Shown: one piece after another, positions 22,831-32,999 of the stretch
Position numbering within the stretch: position 1 is the first letter of the stretch
Layout: every line of letters begins with the position of its first letter
Origin: Epiperipatus broadwayi
Taxonomy: Eukaryota > Onychophora > Udeonychophora > Euonychophora > Peripatidae
NCBI GenBank assembly: GCA_028023455.1
Contig: JAQFVV010000031.1
Coordinates: 1,798,001 to 1,862,000 of the forward strand
DNA: 64,000 nucleotides
Direction: 5' to 3'
Made by a program: the position numbers and the translations under genes
The notes under the pieces: model-generated
The model's input: the letters and a program-made list of their open reading frames with translations, nothing else
What the model was told of the DNA's origin: nothing
Databases searched by the model: none

Positions 22831-25379
22831 TCTCTCATATACATCTTTATTATATGCAAAGTATTTATCTAGAGTAAATTGTTACATTTTCATTTACCAT
22901 TGACAAACTTCCTCACTCACAACTTTGACGCCAGCCATTTCAGATAAATACACTAATGATTATTACTAATCATTTTCAAAACTAGAAATTATCTCTAGCT
23001 TGGATATTATTTGAATTTATAAAGTACTATTTTAAAATTGTCTCTGTTAAACAATAACAGACATGTTGATTTTAATGTTTTTTTATAACAGAAGGAAATT
23101 AATTTATTATTGACAGCTTGTGAAATCAAAGACTATATGATGGTTTTACATTTAAATCTCCATTCTAGTTTCATGTTTTACCTTATAAATGAGAATTTGA
23201 GATTCAAAGGTGAAAGCAATGCAATTATGCATCTGGCCACTATATATTTTAATAATCTTAGTTGTTCTGTAACTGTAAGCATCTTTCTCAATTCCGATCA
23301 GTAATTATATATTTTAATAACTTACTTCTTCTCTAATTTTTGGCATCTTTTTTTTTTTTTTTCTGATTAAGATAACAGTGCAAAAAATTGAGATTTTTAA
23401 TAAATATAGTTACTGATCTGGGGTCATATCTATATAATTATACAAATGAACTTGGGATCAAAATGTTAGAATTTTTTTTTGGTAAAAGTGAATGGCACAA
23501 ACAAATGTCTAAATAAAGACTGAGTTAAACTCATTTACAATGGTATAAAAAGAAATATAATTATATTTTTACATGAATATTATGCAATATTCCAATCAGA
23601 AAAAGTTGTTACTTGAAATATTGGCTTTATTTACAATTTAAAGTATGCTGGGATGTCATGAAAGAATGCTGGGCTGATTAATCAATCATCTGATGGAGGT
23701 AAGATGTACACATGATTTACTGTCCAATTTTAATTCCTGCTAAATGATTTTTTTGAATGACTTTTTTGTCCAATGAAATAATTAAAATTTGGGAATGGCC
23801 CATTACCAGTACTTTCAAAAGATGTTATAGACTGGAATAACTGCGTGTGAGAAGTTAGTGTGTGCAGCATGTTATACAGAGAAAAATACAAAATCCCACA
23901 AAAGTGACAACTTTTGAATTGCCGGAATATGAACATCTTCATATAAATTATAGCTATGCTTTCATCTGCATTTTGCAGAATATAAAAAACTTCAGTCCAC
24001 CCAAATAATTGTAAGAAACAATTTTTGGCTTTTCTTTTTTATTGGAATAAATGTATATTGCTAAAAGTTTAGTTGTTGCAACATCATTTATTGCAAAAAA
24101 ATAAGTACATTTTAATTTATTTCCAATAAATAAAGTTATGGGTTGCCATTTTGTACAAAATAAGGTTAGTTCTCATCATTTTTTTTTGCAAATAATTTGA
24201 TTTGCTTCAAAACATAAATACATGTTTATTTATTTTCACTAAATAAAGTTATAGATCAACATTTTGTACTAAATACAGTTACTTGCCATCATTTATCAAA
24301 ATTGATGGATTAAATTTGTCAGAAGATCCTGTGCAGATATTATTTTATGATATTGCAAGGTTAGAAAGTTCTTGCTAGACTAATACATATGTAATATTTT
24401 ACAGCAGGTCTAATATGTAAATATCTTTTTAAAAAAAATTCAGGCTTATAACTTGATAGTAGATAAGAAATGCATTGACTTTAGCTTTTTAAATCCATAT
24501 TTTTATTGATAAAGGCAAAACCAGTAACTGTTTTGGGGATAGGAAAAAATTGATGACTCAAGCTTATTTATAGAAAGTATTAAAGCAATGAAATACTCGT
24601 GTTTATGCAGTTTTTTTTGCAATTTAATCTATAAGTGTCAAATATTTTGCACTTACTCATGTGAAAACATCCTCTTTAAACAATTACATTAATGATTATT
24701 ACTAATCATTTAATAGGAAGATATTATTATACTATTTTTAGCCAAAATATATTTTAAACTTAATTAAAGATTAATATATGTGTATTTTTATTAAATGCTA
24801 CCATGTGGTATCATTAATTTAATTTTTCTCAAATGTAATATCATAGATTCACTACACCACTTCAAATACGTTCTTTTAAATGTTTCTCATGATGGAATTA
24901 AATGACTATCAAAGAAAATCTATCTGTCTTATTCTTTAATAGTGCTGAATCTTGCCAAACTTCTTTATTCATAGAATCATTCCATTGTCAATAATTTTGC
25001 TATCTGTAAGCATCCACAATTTAATGTTTGTCTTAAGGCAAAATAAGTAATTGTTAAGAGAATACTATGATAAAATAACACTAACATATATGGTTATTTT
25101 CCAATGCTGTTACCTTTTGTGTTATTTGCTTTACAATAGCTTCAATTTAAATGTGAATAAGACAAATTAAATGTAAAGCATGAGCTTAGAGATAAAGTCT
25201 GCATCATTGGTCAAAAGGATATATACAGTAGTCCCTTAGTTATAAACCAAAAGCAACAATATCACCATCCATTTTGAAAAATTCAAATGTGATAACTGGA
25301 GAAAACATGCTCCCCTTATATACTATCACTTAAAATCCAAATTTCAAACTTATTCATATTGCAAACATGCTGTTTTTTA
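22831..25379. other. AT-rich DNA with a weak tandem repeat
   Basis: At about 24083-24297 three short diverged units share a catcattt landmark and an aaataaagttatrgrt...cattttgtac block (spacing 92 and about 112 bases). A 22-base string, taatgattattactaatcat plus two t, occurs at both 22954-22975 and 24690-24711. No gene recognised. Confidence 0.45.
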
Positions 25380-26641
25380 ATTTGGGCAGTATGTTGAACA
25401 TCATGGAATTACTAAATCTGATATTTTCCTCAAGTCAAATAGCATTCCTGATAATACTCATCTAGCATCTCATGCAATATACAAATTTCTGCTTAATCAT
25501 CTCAACTACTTCACAATTCCAATAATTCACAATTTAATTAATGATTTATCCAAACAAATCCATATAATTCTAGAAGTTTATCCCATTTCTATGGTCCCCT
25601 TCCTTAAAAAAATATTATTCCTTCCTCTTTGGACAATCTTAGACCCATAACCACAACTTTTTTCATTATTAAAATAGTTGAATCTCATATTAAAGATAAA
25701 ATCCAAACTCTCCTCCCTTCATTATCAAAATTTCAGTTTGCAAAAAAAAAAACAGGTTTGGCTACTACTTCATCAGCTGTTATTCCATTTGAAGTAATAA
25801 TAGACCACATTGGGCAATGTAGAAAAACAGGGTCCATTGCTGTGCAATTGAATACGAGGTCTGCATTTGATTCAGTTCTTATACCTACCTAAACTACTAC
25901 AACTACTTCAGGAATATATATATAAAAGACAATATTTTGTGTGATCAAGTAGAAATGTTGGTATATCAATATTTAAATTTTTTAACATGGATGAACCCGC
26001 AAAATATGTCTTTTGTATATGTAACCTGTGAAAATCTTCATATCAACATATATATATACACACACAAATATCAGATCTCTACATACTGGAAAATCTACTT
26101 ATAAATAGAAAAGGTTGCATAACTCTCAATGGAAAAATACTCCCTGGATTTCATCCTCATAATTCTATTCCTCAAGACTCCTTTCTTAGATCTCTTCTCT
26201 TCACAACTTATATCAATCCACCTTCTTTTGGAAATATAAAACAAAATTCCTGGAATAGATATTCCTATAATTAACCAAACTGTTAAATCATATCTCCTGT
26301 ATGGGTGACTTAGTTATTTTTCTCCCATCAAAAAAACTCCTTCCCTTACTTGACACTGTACTTAATAATTATACTAACAGGTTTTTCAATCCACTTTAAT
26401 AAAAACAAATTTTCTACTTGGAATATTCTTACAGATAAGAAAGACCATTCATTCCAATTTTTATTCTACTCCTCACAAATTTTTAGGTTTCCCAATGCAC
26501 CTGTCATATAATCACAATGAAAACTGCTATTGAAAATCAACTTATTGTTTCAATAGAAACCACCATCAATGCATTATCCAAAGCATACCTTTCAATATAT
26601 GCTAAGGCATCACTAGTCAATATTTTAATATTTCCTAAAAT
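25380..26641 (+). pseudogene. LINE, 5' part, split by a transposon
   Basis: The plus strand carries a decayed non-LTR RT. The linker near 25430-25560 (LASHAIYKFLLNHLN) leads into the RT start at 25629-25892 (DNLRPITTTFFIIKIVE, then GSIAVQLNTRSAFDSV). The G-PQ-S-LLF-YIN block is near 26150-26230, a decayed YADD region near 26300, and further RT text runs to the break (ASLVNILIFPK). The reading continues in the same frame after the TIR element at 28031, so both halves are one insertion. Stops and frameshifts occur throughout. Confidence 0.7.
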
Positions 26642-28022
26642 GGTGCTAGTATTATAGATAAAGATGCCGTTCGATGGCGCTGTTTTCTCGGTAAAACTAT
26701 AAAATATGAACATTCCCAGGCCGTTGATTTTAATCATTTTGATGTGTTTTTTGTGATGCGAAAATAAAAAAAATAAAAAAAATCGACTTTTTTAAATATT
26801 ATTTTTTATTAACATATACAAATTAAATGATAACAGTAAACGTAAAATAAAATCAACAAATTACAATTTGATTCGTGTTTTTTATTTTGCTTTATTAGAA
26901 AAAACAATTTTCTATCGGATATTTTTTTAGTGGGATTATGGCTTTTTTTGTTGTTGTTGTTTAAAAACTCATAATTAGAATAAAAAGTAAAATTTCTTAG
27001 TCTTCTTTTTAAATTTAAATTTTTACAGATAAACAGATATTATTGTGTTACCGCTATTTTTTAATTTTTTAGTCTTCGTTTTACATTTTTATTTTTTACA
27101 GACAAACAGATATTACTACTATTTTTTACTTAAAATAGAATGACAACAACAAGTAAAAGTAGGGTTAGGTTTAGGGTTAGTTTTAGGGTTAGGTTTAGGG
27201 TTAGTTTTAGAGATAGGTTTGGGGTTAGGGTTCTATTGTTTGTAATGCTAAAATAAAAAATATCAAAATCATAATTTTTGTAAATACTTATTTTTTGTTA
27301 ACATATATAAAATAAATGATAACAATAAATGTAAAATATATTCAACAAAGTATAACAGTAGTCAGAGAAAAGAAAGAAAGTAAAAGTTTTTAAACAACAA
27401 CAAATATATATATAATGTCTTCTTTACGTATTAACCATGTTTATAATATATGCTTTTTATGAAATTTAAAAAAAATTGTAGAATTGTACTTTTTTTTTAC
27501 TGAATATTTTTGTGTTTCCGCTATTTTTTACTTCAAAAATAAACACGTGGTAGAATATTGTTTGTCTCGTGGAATGTTATGAACAGTACGTTACTTAATG
27601 CGTTACCTAATTCCAACTCACTTTACACATATATCTTGTCAACATTTTCTCACTTAAAACTTCAATACAGTACGGTGTAAAAAGTCTGATAATTATTACT
27701 TTAAAAAATATGAACATTTCAATACTTTAAAAAAAAAAAATTCAATCAAAACAACATTTCCATCCAATTCAAATATACACACTCTCTCACCAAGCCGTAA
27801 CAATTTTATAAACTGTGCAAATTTTCCAAATTCATTTACTGCGATGTGACATACATACTGTACTGTGACACGACATAGCAGCCTGCAATCTGTAGCACAA
27901 CAAAAAAGTTGTATTATAGAAAACGCGGGTTCGAACATGTCGGCCACGGAAATGGCATTTTTAAGTGTTTTAGCACAAAAACGTTGCCATCGAGCAGCAT
28001 CTTTAGCTATAATACTAGAACC
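26642..28022. mobile_element. 1.38-kb TIR DNA transposon with 8-bp target duplication
   Basis: The ends are inverted: ggtgctagtattatag at 26642 and the reverse complement of 28007-28022, ggttctagtattatag. Similarity continues inward for about 80 bases (aaagatgcygytcgatggc, then a ggccg block). The element is flanked by an exact direct repeat, cctaaaat, at 26634-26641 and 28023-28030. Removing the element and one repeat leaves the host LINE frame uninterrupted. An 8-bp duplication with GG-starting, long TIRs suits Merlin or a Mutator-like group; hAT is not excluded. No transposase is visible, so it is non-autonomous. The interior holds a diverged tandem duplication (26760-26890 resembles 27245-27360) and a telomere-like array. 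Confidence 0.88.
27159..27233 (+). repeat. telomere-like repeat array inside the TIR transposon
   Basis: About ten units of mixed ttaggg, tttaggg and ttttaggg, slightly degenerate at the 3' end (agataggtttgggg). They lie between the two halves of the internal duplication of the transposon. Confidence 0.9.
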
Positions 28023-28030
28023 CCTAAAAT

Positions 28031-28970
28031 TAATTATTTCTTACCCATTATTAAATTTATTTTTTCATTCAAAGAAATATATATATACTTCTTTATCACC
28101 AAACTAATCTGGAATTAAAAAAAAAGCAGTAGTTGTAAGCATAAGAAATATGCAAAAACATTAAATTCAAAGGACTCTCATTACATGGCATTTTTACATT
28201 TTATCTTCAGAGAGCCATTAATGAAATGACTAAAGTAATTAGTTTTTTCCCAAATGTTAATAGTGTAATTTCTGTTAACCCTATTGATATCCCACTACCC
28301 ATTAACCATAACTTTATCAAAATCTTAATATTTCTCATAAGAAAATGTACTACTCTTTCACATAATCTAATTCTAAATAAAATTAATTATTGGCAGACAT
28401 TGAATTGAAAATAATAATAGTATATCAAATAATAATCAATCTTTCCATTATATAGTAACAAATGCAATATAAAAAAGTTCAGATATTGGCTCCTGGAATC
28501 CAAATATATGGAGTTCTTAATTAAAATAAATGTCACAGCCCTTCCTATTAATTATTTTCTCATCTACAAGTCATACTTCACAAATATAGATCCATTGTGT
28601 ATCCTCGGTCAAAAAAATGAAGAAACACTGGAACACTTTCTTATAGATTGTTTCACACTTCTCTTTGTTATATTCTTATCATTAACATGATTCATTCAAA
28701 CTTACTAATAATTGACAAACCCATAAAAATATAAAAAGTGGTCTTTTTCCCAATATAACAATTATTACATTCATTCTTTTCACATTCTGGTTCAAAGATG
28801 CTATTAGCTTTAATCCCACATTTTACAATACTAAATCACTCTTTCTAAAAAAATTAAATAACATTAAGACTAGAAATCAAACTCCTGCACCAGCTGATAT
28901 TTTTGCATCTACATGGAATCTGATATCATTAACAACAACCCAATAACTTGGCTATTGAATATACTAATTA
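28031..28970 (+). pseudogene. LINE, 3' part, after the transposon
   Basis: Continuation of the LINE at 25380-26641. The frame goes on from the target duplication (NYFLPIIKFIF), then passes through decayed thumb text near 28230-28400. A C-terminal zinc-knuckle-like block lies at 28508-28650 (LPINYFLIYKSY, DPLCILGQK, ETLEHFLIDC). The C-terminal tail is near 28850-28940 (IKTRNQTPAPADIFASTWN). The 3' end is near 28970 and approximate. Confidence 0.65.
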
Positions 28971-29244
28971 ATATGCATTAGATATATATTGATTATTGCT
29001 CAATTATATGAACATCTGTTTTATTGCTTTGCTATTTGAAATATCTTTTGTTTCAATAAGCCTTGTATCCAATGAATATAGTAAACCTAAGAAAGTTAAT
29101 TTAAAACTAGTCTGCATCATAATACAGTATACATTTATATAGTTAACATAACATTTTTTATCTGACCAAACTAAGTGTCTTGGCTCTTTAAATTATGTAC
29201 AACATATCTAGAAATGACTTAACAATTATCAAACAACAGTTGGA

Positions 29245-29392
29245 TGGCCAGAGAAATTTTTTGTTGGCTGGCTACGTAAAATAATCTTAAGCTTGCTTAG
29301 GAATTCTCAACTTTTTCAAATCAAGTTTCAAGTTTATCCAGATTTGAACTCAGATTATAGGCATAACAGGTAAATGCACCAACCAATTAAAT
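29245..29392 (-). mobile_element. tRNA-derived SINE, second family, copy 1
   Basis: On the minus strand an internal promoter-like arrangement is visible: tggttggtgcatttacc (decayed box A region), then taatctgagttcaaat, close to the box B consensus ggttcgaatcc. The downstream part (gataaacttgaaacttg and the tggatgg end) matches copies at 35325-35475 and 45245-45360. Diverged, so edges are approximate. Confidence 0.5.
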
Positions 29393-29739
29393 GGGTTTTC
29401 TATTCTTTTGAGCAATTACAGTTCTAAAATTTATCAGTTTGGAAACATCTATGCTTGCTAGATGCTTTGCTTTAATACTTACAATTATTATACCACAATA
29501 GTTTTATTTTAATATTCAAATTGCCTTGAGAAGTGAAAGTATTATACTATGAGTTTCTCAACTGCTTTGCAACTAAGAAAAGCAAAGAAAAAATCAATTT
29601 GATCAACCTTTATCTTGTTATTAATTAACAAATCCTCAAATTGAAATTCTTTTCCAGAAACATTGCTTACTAGCAATTTATTCTCTGAGCTAACATGTAA
29701 CATGACATGGCAGTAATATTGGCATCAGCATGGGATTTG

Positions 29740-30030
29740 GGTTTTCATAAGATTTTCAATGATATGGATGGCTGAAAAGTTGGATGTTGGAGTAGATTGA
29801 AGACTGTCCATTAAATTATGAAGATTTGCTATCTTAATATAAACTGAGCACTGATTATATATATATGTATGGGAGATGATAATCTGGACCAACTGATGAG
29901 TGCTGGTTTAGTACGAAATACGTATATTGGTGATTATTTATCTTTGCTACATGCGTGTGGTCATGTGTATCGGTTGTATGAGATAGTGCGGATAGTTGAA
30001 AGGTGCTTGAAAATACGAGTTCATATTCTC
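29740..30030 (+). mobile_element. hammerhead-carrying repeat, copy on plus strand
   Basis: Nearly the whole segment aligns with the minus strand of 60617-60890. Both contain, in order, a gatggwtrgttgaaaagytgga block, gtccattaaa, gaagattkgctatcttaatat, gagcac, the hammerhead, and gtgattattta. Neither contains a reading frame. The repeat is thus a non-coding retroelement of at least 280 bases with the ribozyme in its middle. Confidence 0.7.
29878..29938 (+). ncRNA. hammerhead ribozyme, all core nucleotides present
   Basis: Stem I 5' strand GATAATC (29878-29884) and ACCAA (29888-29892), CTGATGA (29893-29899), stem II GTGCT/AGTAC with loop GGTTT (29900-29914), GAA (29915-29917), self-complementary stem III ATACGTAT (29918-29925), A at the cleavage position (29926), then TTGGT (29927-29931) and GATTATT (29932-29938). 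ACCAA pairs with TTGGT and GATAATC with GATTATT (last pair G-U), leaving a three-base bulge on one side of stem I, as in natural type I hammerheads whose stem I contacts loop II. This is the most complete copy in the window. Confidence 0.88.
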
Positions 30031-30099
30031 CTGAGCTAACATATATATATATAAATTTATATATACTAACACAAATAAATCAGAATTTACTTTCGAGTT

Positions 30100-30205
30100 A
30101 ACAATTTAGATCTTATTTGGGAAATCCTTAACTACCTAAATTTCCATAATCTATTCCGGATTTGAACCTCAGATCATGATTATGGCAGGTAATTATATAT
30201 TTGAA
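30100..30205 (-). mobile_element. tRNA-derived SINE, second family, copy 2
   Basis: Shares the tttccataatctattccgga and tttgaacctcagat...attatggcaggtaa blocks with the other copies; on the minus strand the latter reads as a box B-like gaggttcaaatcc. Only the 3' half is recognisable. Confidence 0.45.
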
Positions 30206-30629
30206 CATTTTATTCATCGCCAATATGTTTTTTATATTTACATATGGGTTACATTTTGTCGGAATAAATTTTGTTTTAAATACACAAACACACATATAAA
30301 TTAAATTAATGTATTTTTAAAAAATAGTGATTATTTTATCATATAGTGCATTAATTTTTATTTTATTATATTCATTCATAAATAATTGTTTTTATTTTTA
30401 ATAAAAAAAATTAAAAAAATAAAATAAAAATAATTGTTTTTAAATAAGAATTAATTAATTCAGTAAGCTAAAATTAAAAAACAAATGAACATGTATTGTA
30501 TTGCAATTTTCTTTTACAATAGCTTCTAATTAGAAACAGGGAGGAAATAGGAAGTACTTACCATGCTTATCAACTAGAGGGAGGTGATGATTTTAGTCAA
30601 CATTTTTTTTTTCTAGTTCTATTCTTTAG

Positions 30630-30755
30630 CAAAAAAATAGATAGTCATTTACGGGTCTGAAAAATTTTCACATTTTATCCAGCCCGAATTTGAACTCCAG
30701 ATTATGGGCATAGGAAAAGATTGCACTAATTATTAGGCCCTTCAATTAAATTTGT
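30630..30755 (-). mobile_element. tRNA-derived SINE, second family, copy 3
   Basis: The minus strand reads gggcctaataattagtgca (box A-like), then tatgcccataatctggagtt and caaattcgggctgga (box B-like), then gataaaatgtg. A tRNA-like cloverleaf half can be imagined, but the anticodon arm is too decayed to assign. Confidence 0.5.
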
Positions 30756-31054
30756 ATAGATAAATATTTATTCGAAATATTTTTGCATAAATTTTATTAA
30801 TAATTAAATGCATAGCGTTTATGTATATAAAAATCTTTATTAATAAGAGGGATTATTCGCATTATTTTAATTAAAAATTATGTGATTATCATGAGAATTA
30901 GAAACTCATTGTTCAAAAGCGAATATCATTTTTCTTACCAAGATTAAAGATTGCATCATATTACGATTGAATTTTTTTTTTTTTACAGCCTCATCAAACT
31001 GGTCAGATGTCCTCAATCTAAGAATAGCTAAATATCCCTTTTATTGGCCAATAT

Positions 31055-31195
31055 TGAATAACTATCTGGGTGGGCTTTCGGGAAAATTCCAAGTTTATTT
31101 TGAAAAATCCTCAGATAGCTGACAAAAAATTTTAAAAGCCACTTAGCTATGTCACGTCAAATGAATCCTCTAACCACGATACCACAAGATCTACT
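31055..31195 (-). mobile_element. tRNA-derived SINE, second family, copy 4
   Basis: The minus strand has gatcttgtggtatcgtgg followed by ttagagg, a good box A (tggtatcgtggttagagg-like), at 31189-31165; the downstream part carries the ctatctgagga and cagatag blocks shared with 35325-35475. Box B is not clear in this copy. Confidence 0.45.
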
Positions 31196-31346
31196 TCAAT
31201 TAATGCACATTTATGTTTACACACTCATATATGGAAAAAAAAATCATAAACAACTTTAAATAATGATATACATTAAAATAGCTTAAGCTGGAGTATTGTT
31301 TGTATTATTACTAATAATAACGATATAATTAAAATAGAAGTCTTAC

Positions 31347-31646
31347 CTCTATGGAATTACATCTTGAAATATGATTTTTTTCATCATGCACCGCACTGAA
31401 GTTTGAATTCGATTGGCAAGGAAGAGACGTTTTTCTAATTCCAAGTGTACGGTGTTTAAAACCAGGAAGTTCATCTTGCTGATTTTTTGTTTTCGAAAAT
31501 GTTCCGCTTAAATTGGTACAAGTGGAACTGGTTACTTCTATTACTTGTTTCTGAGGAGATGATGGTAAGATTGTCCTGGTAATCTCCGACCTGTGCACAA
31601 GAGGAGGTCCCAACCAAATAAAAAGCTCGGACTTTTCTTTCTGCAT
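31347..31646 (-). CDS. candidate host-gene coding exon, unknown protein
   Basis: A 100-codon open stretch on the minus strand has clearly higher G+C and a more ordinary amino-acid mix than the AT-rich frames elsewhere in the window. It ends on a codon boundary (...CNSIE) at a consensus 5' splice site, GAG|gtaaga, at 31349-31341. It can start at the Met at 31646 (in-frame TGA about 24 bases upstream) or, as an internal exon, after the cag at 31643-31641; both give phase 0 ends. The protein text includes ELFIWLGPPLVHRSEITRTI and LPGFKHRTLGIRKTSLPC. It is Ser/Thr-rich with no membrane segment or known domain that I recognise, so it may be a disordered region of a larger protein. No partner exon is identified in the window. 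Confidence 0.45.
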
Positions 31647-31649
31647 CAG

Positions 31650-32870
31650 ATGTTTTAATGATTTACATCAGAAATTAAAACTTTCGCTAATTAAGACGCA
31701 TTTGTGGATTCATTTTGTACAAGTTGTTAATCTAATTAAAAATAAAGAAAATAGGTTATAAAATACTTTAATACTTAAACTATTTTTATTAAGTAGTTTT
31801 AATTCTAAGAAAACATTCTTTTTAATTAAAACGGATATTAAAGAAAAGCTAACATAAATTTATATGGTTCTTCTATTTATTAATGGTAAAGTGGTTTTCA
31901 GCTAGTTACAGCTTGGCATGAATAATGAATATTAGCACTACCGCCTTCTTTAAACTATTTCAAACATTTCTCCTACCGAACATACTGTCACTATATTCAA
32001 AAAACGTCTTCTAACAGGATGTTACCAAAAATGTTAAGCTAAGAAACCACGTTACTTTTTAAGTGAGTAACATTTTTAATTTGCTGAGAGTAAATTTCGT
32101 TTATATGCACACACTCACTATGTACATATATTGTACATAACGGTAAATATATTTAATTTTTTTTTGCTATTAAATATCTTATATATTTGTATAGTTTGTA
32201 ATAATGTAAAATGAATGAAAAATGTATAAAATTATTTCTTTGTACATTAGTCTAATACGAGAAAATGTTAATCATTATACAACTCACTATGTAAGATTTT
32301 TTTTTTTTCAGGTATAAAAAAATATTTATATGATTTGCTTGTGTATATAATGAATCTCAACACTTGTACCACAGTAGAATCACTGTATTTTATTTGATTC
32401 TAATCCCTTTACATCAATATCAAATTTAACACATAGATGTTTTCAATATGTATTTACTGTAGTTTACACACCATTGGTACAATTTAATTTAAAATGTTAC
32501 ATACTTATAGATAAATCATATGCTGAATTAGATATGGGTGGATGTTTTTACACCATTATTCTTTCTTTTTAATTTTTTTTGTGAAAATTGATCATGCATA
32601 AGTGATGTAGAATTTGTAAATTTTAAGTGAATAGTAATTAGTTGAGATCGGCGCACATTTTTAAATGACATTTTGTGATTGCAGTAACAGCATTTACTCT
32701 TTGAATTAGAAAATTAAAATTTCAATTATAATGGACCCAACATACGACATTATCAATACTGAAAAATATAAAACAAGGGATGAGTGATTTGTTTTTAAAT
32801 TTCTATTTCTGAATTTGTACAACTACCTTAATATCATTTTTTTTCAGTCAATTTTCTGCTAAAGTCTTGA
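31650..32870. other. AT-rich DNA upstream of the candidate exon
   Basis: Nothing assignable. If the exon is a first exon, its promoter and 5' UTR would lie here on the minus strand, but I see no decisive signal. Confidence 0.35.
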
Positions 32871-32873
32871 TAC

Positions 32874-32999
32874 AAAGTCAGTGCTTGTCAAGCATTGGTG
32901 GTCGAGTGCTCAGCGCAGCTGCTTACAAGCAGTTGTCGCAGGTTTGCACATTTGCTTCTCAGCTGATGCTTTGGCACATGAAAAATAAAGTCAGTGCTT
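32874..32999 (+). mobile_element. tRNA-Gly-type SINE with perfect 13-bp target duplication
   Basis: The exact duplication aaagtcagtgctt (32874-32886 and 32987-32999) delimits a 100-base element. It reads tcaagcattggtggtcgag, a box A-like region, cttacaagcagttgtcgcag, a box B-like ggtttgcac, then gatgctttggcacatgaaaaa. The structure is a tRNA-related body with only a short unrelated 3' end before the A-tail. The perfect duplication suggests recent insertion. Confidence 0.9.

Noticed and set aside
23690-23705. GAG|gtaagatg as a splice donor on the plus strand
   Set aside because: No open frame leads into it; stops occur in all frames within about 60 bases upstream.
27870-27960. tRNA-like gggttcgaac string in the TIR transposon as a SINE or tRNA
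   Set aside because: Box B-like only; no box A at proper distance and no cloverleaf. It is part of the transposon's subterminal sequence.
27696-28118. Open frames inside and across the right end of the TIR transposon
   Set aside because: No transposase motif; the plus-strand frame at 27909-28118 crosses the element boundary into the host LINE, so it is an insertion artefact.
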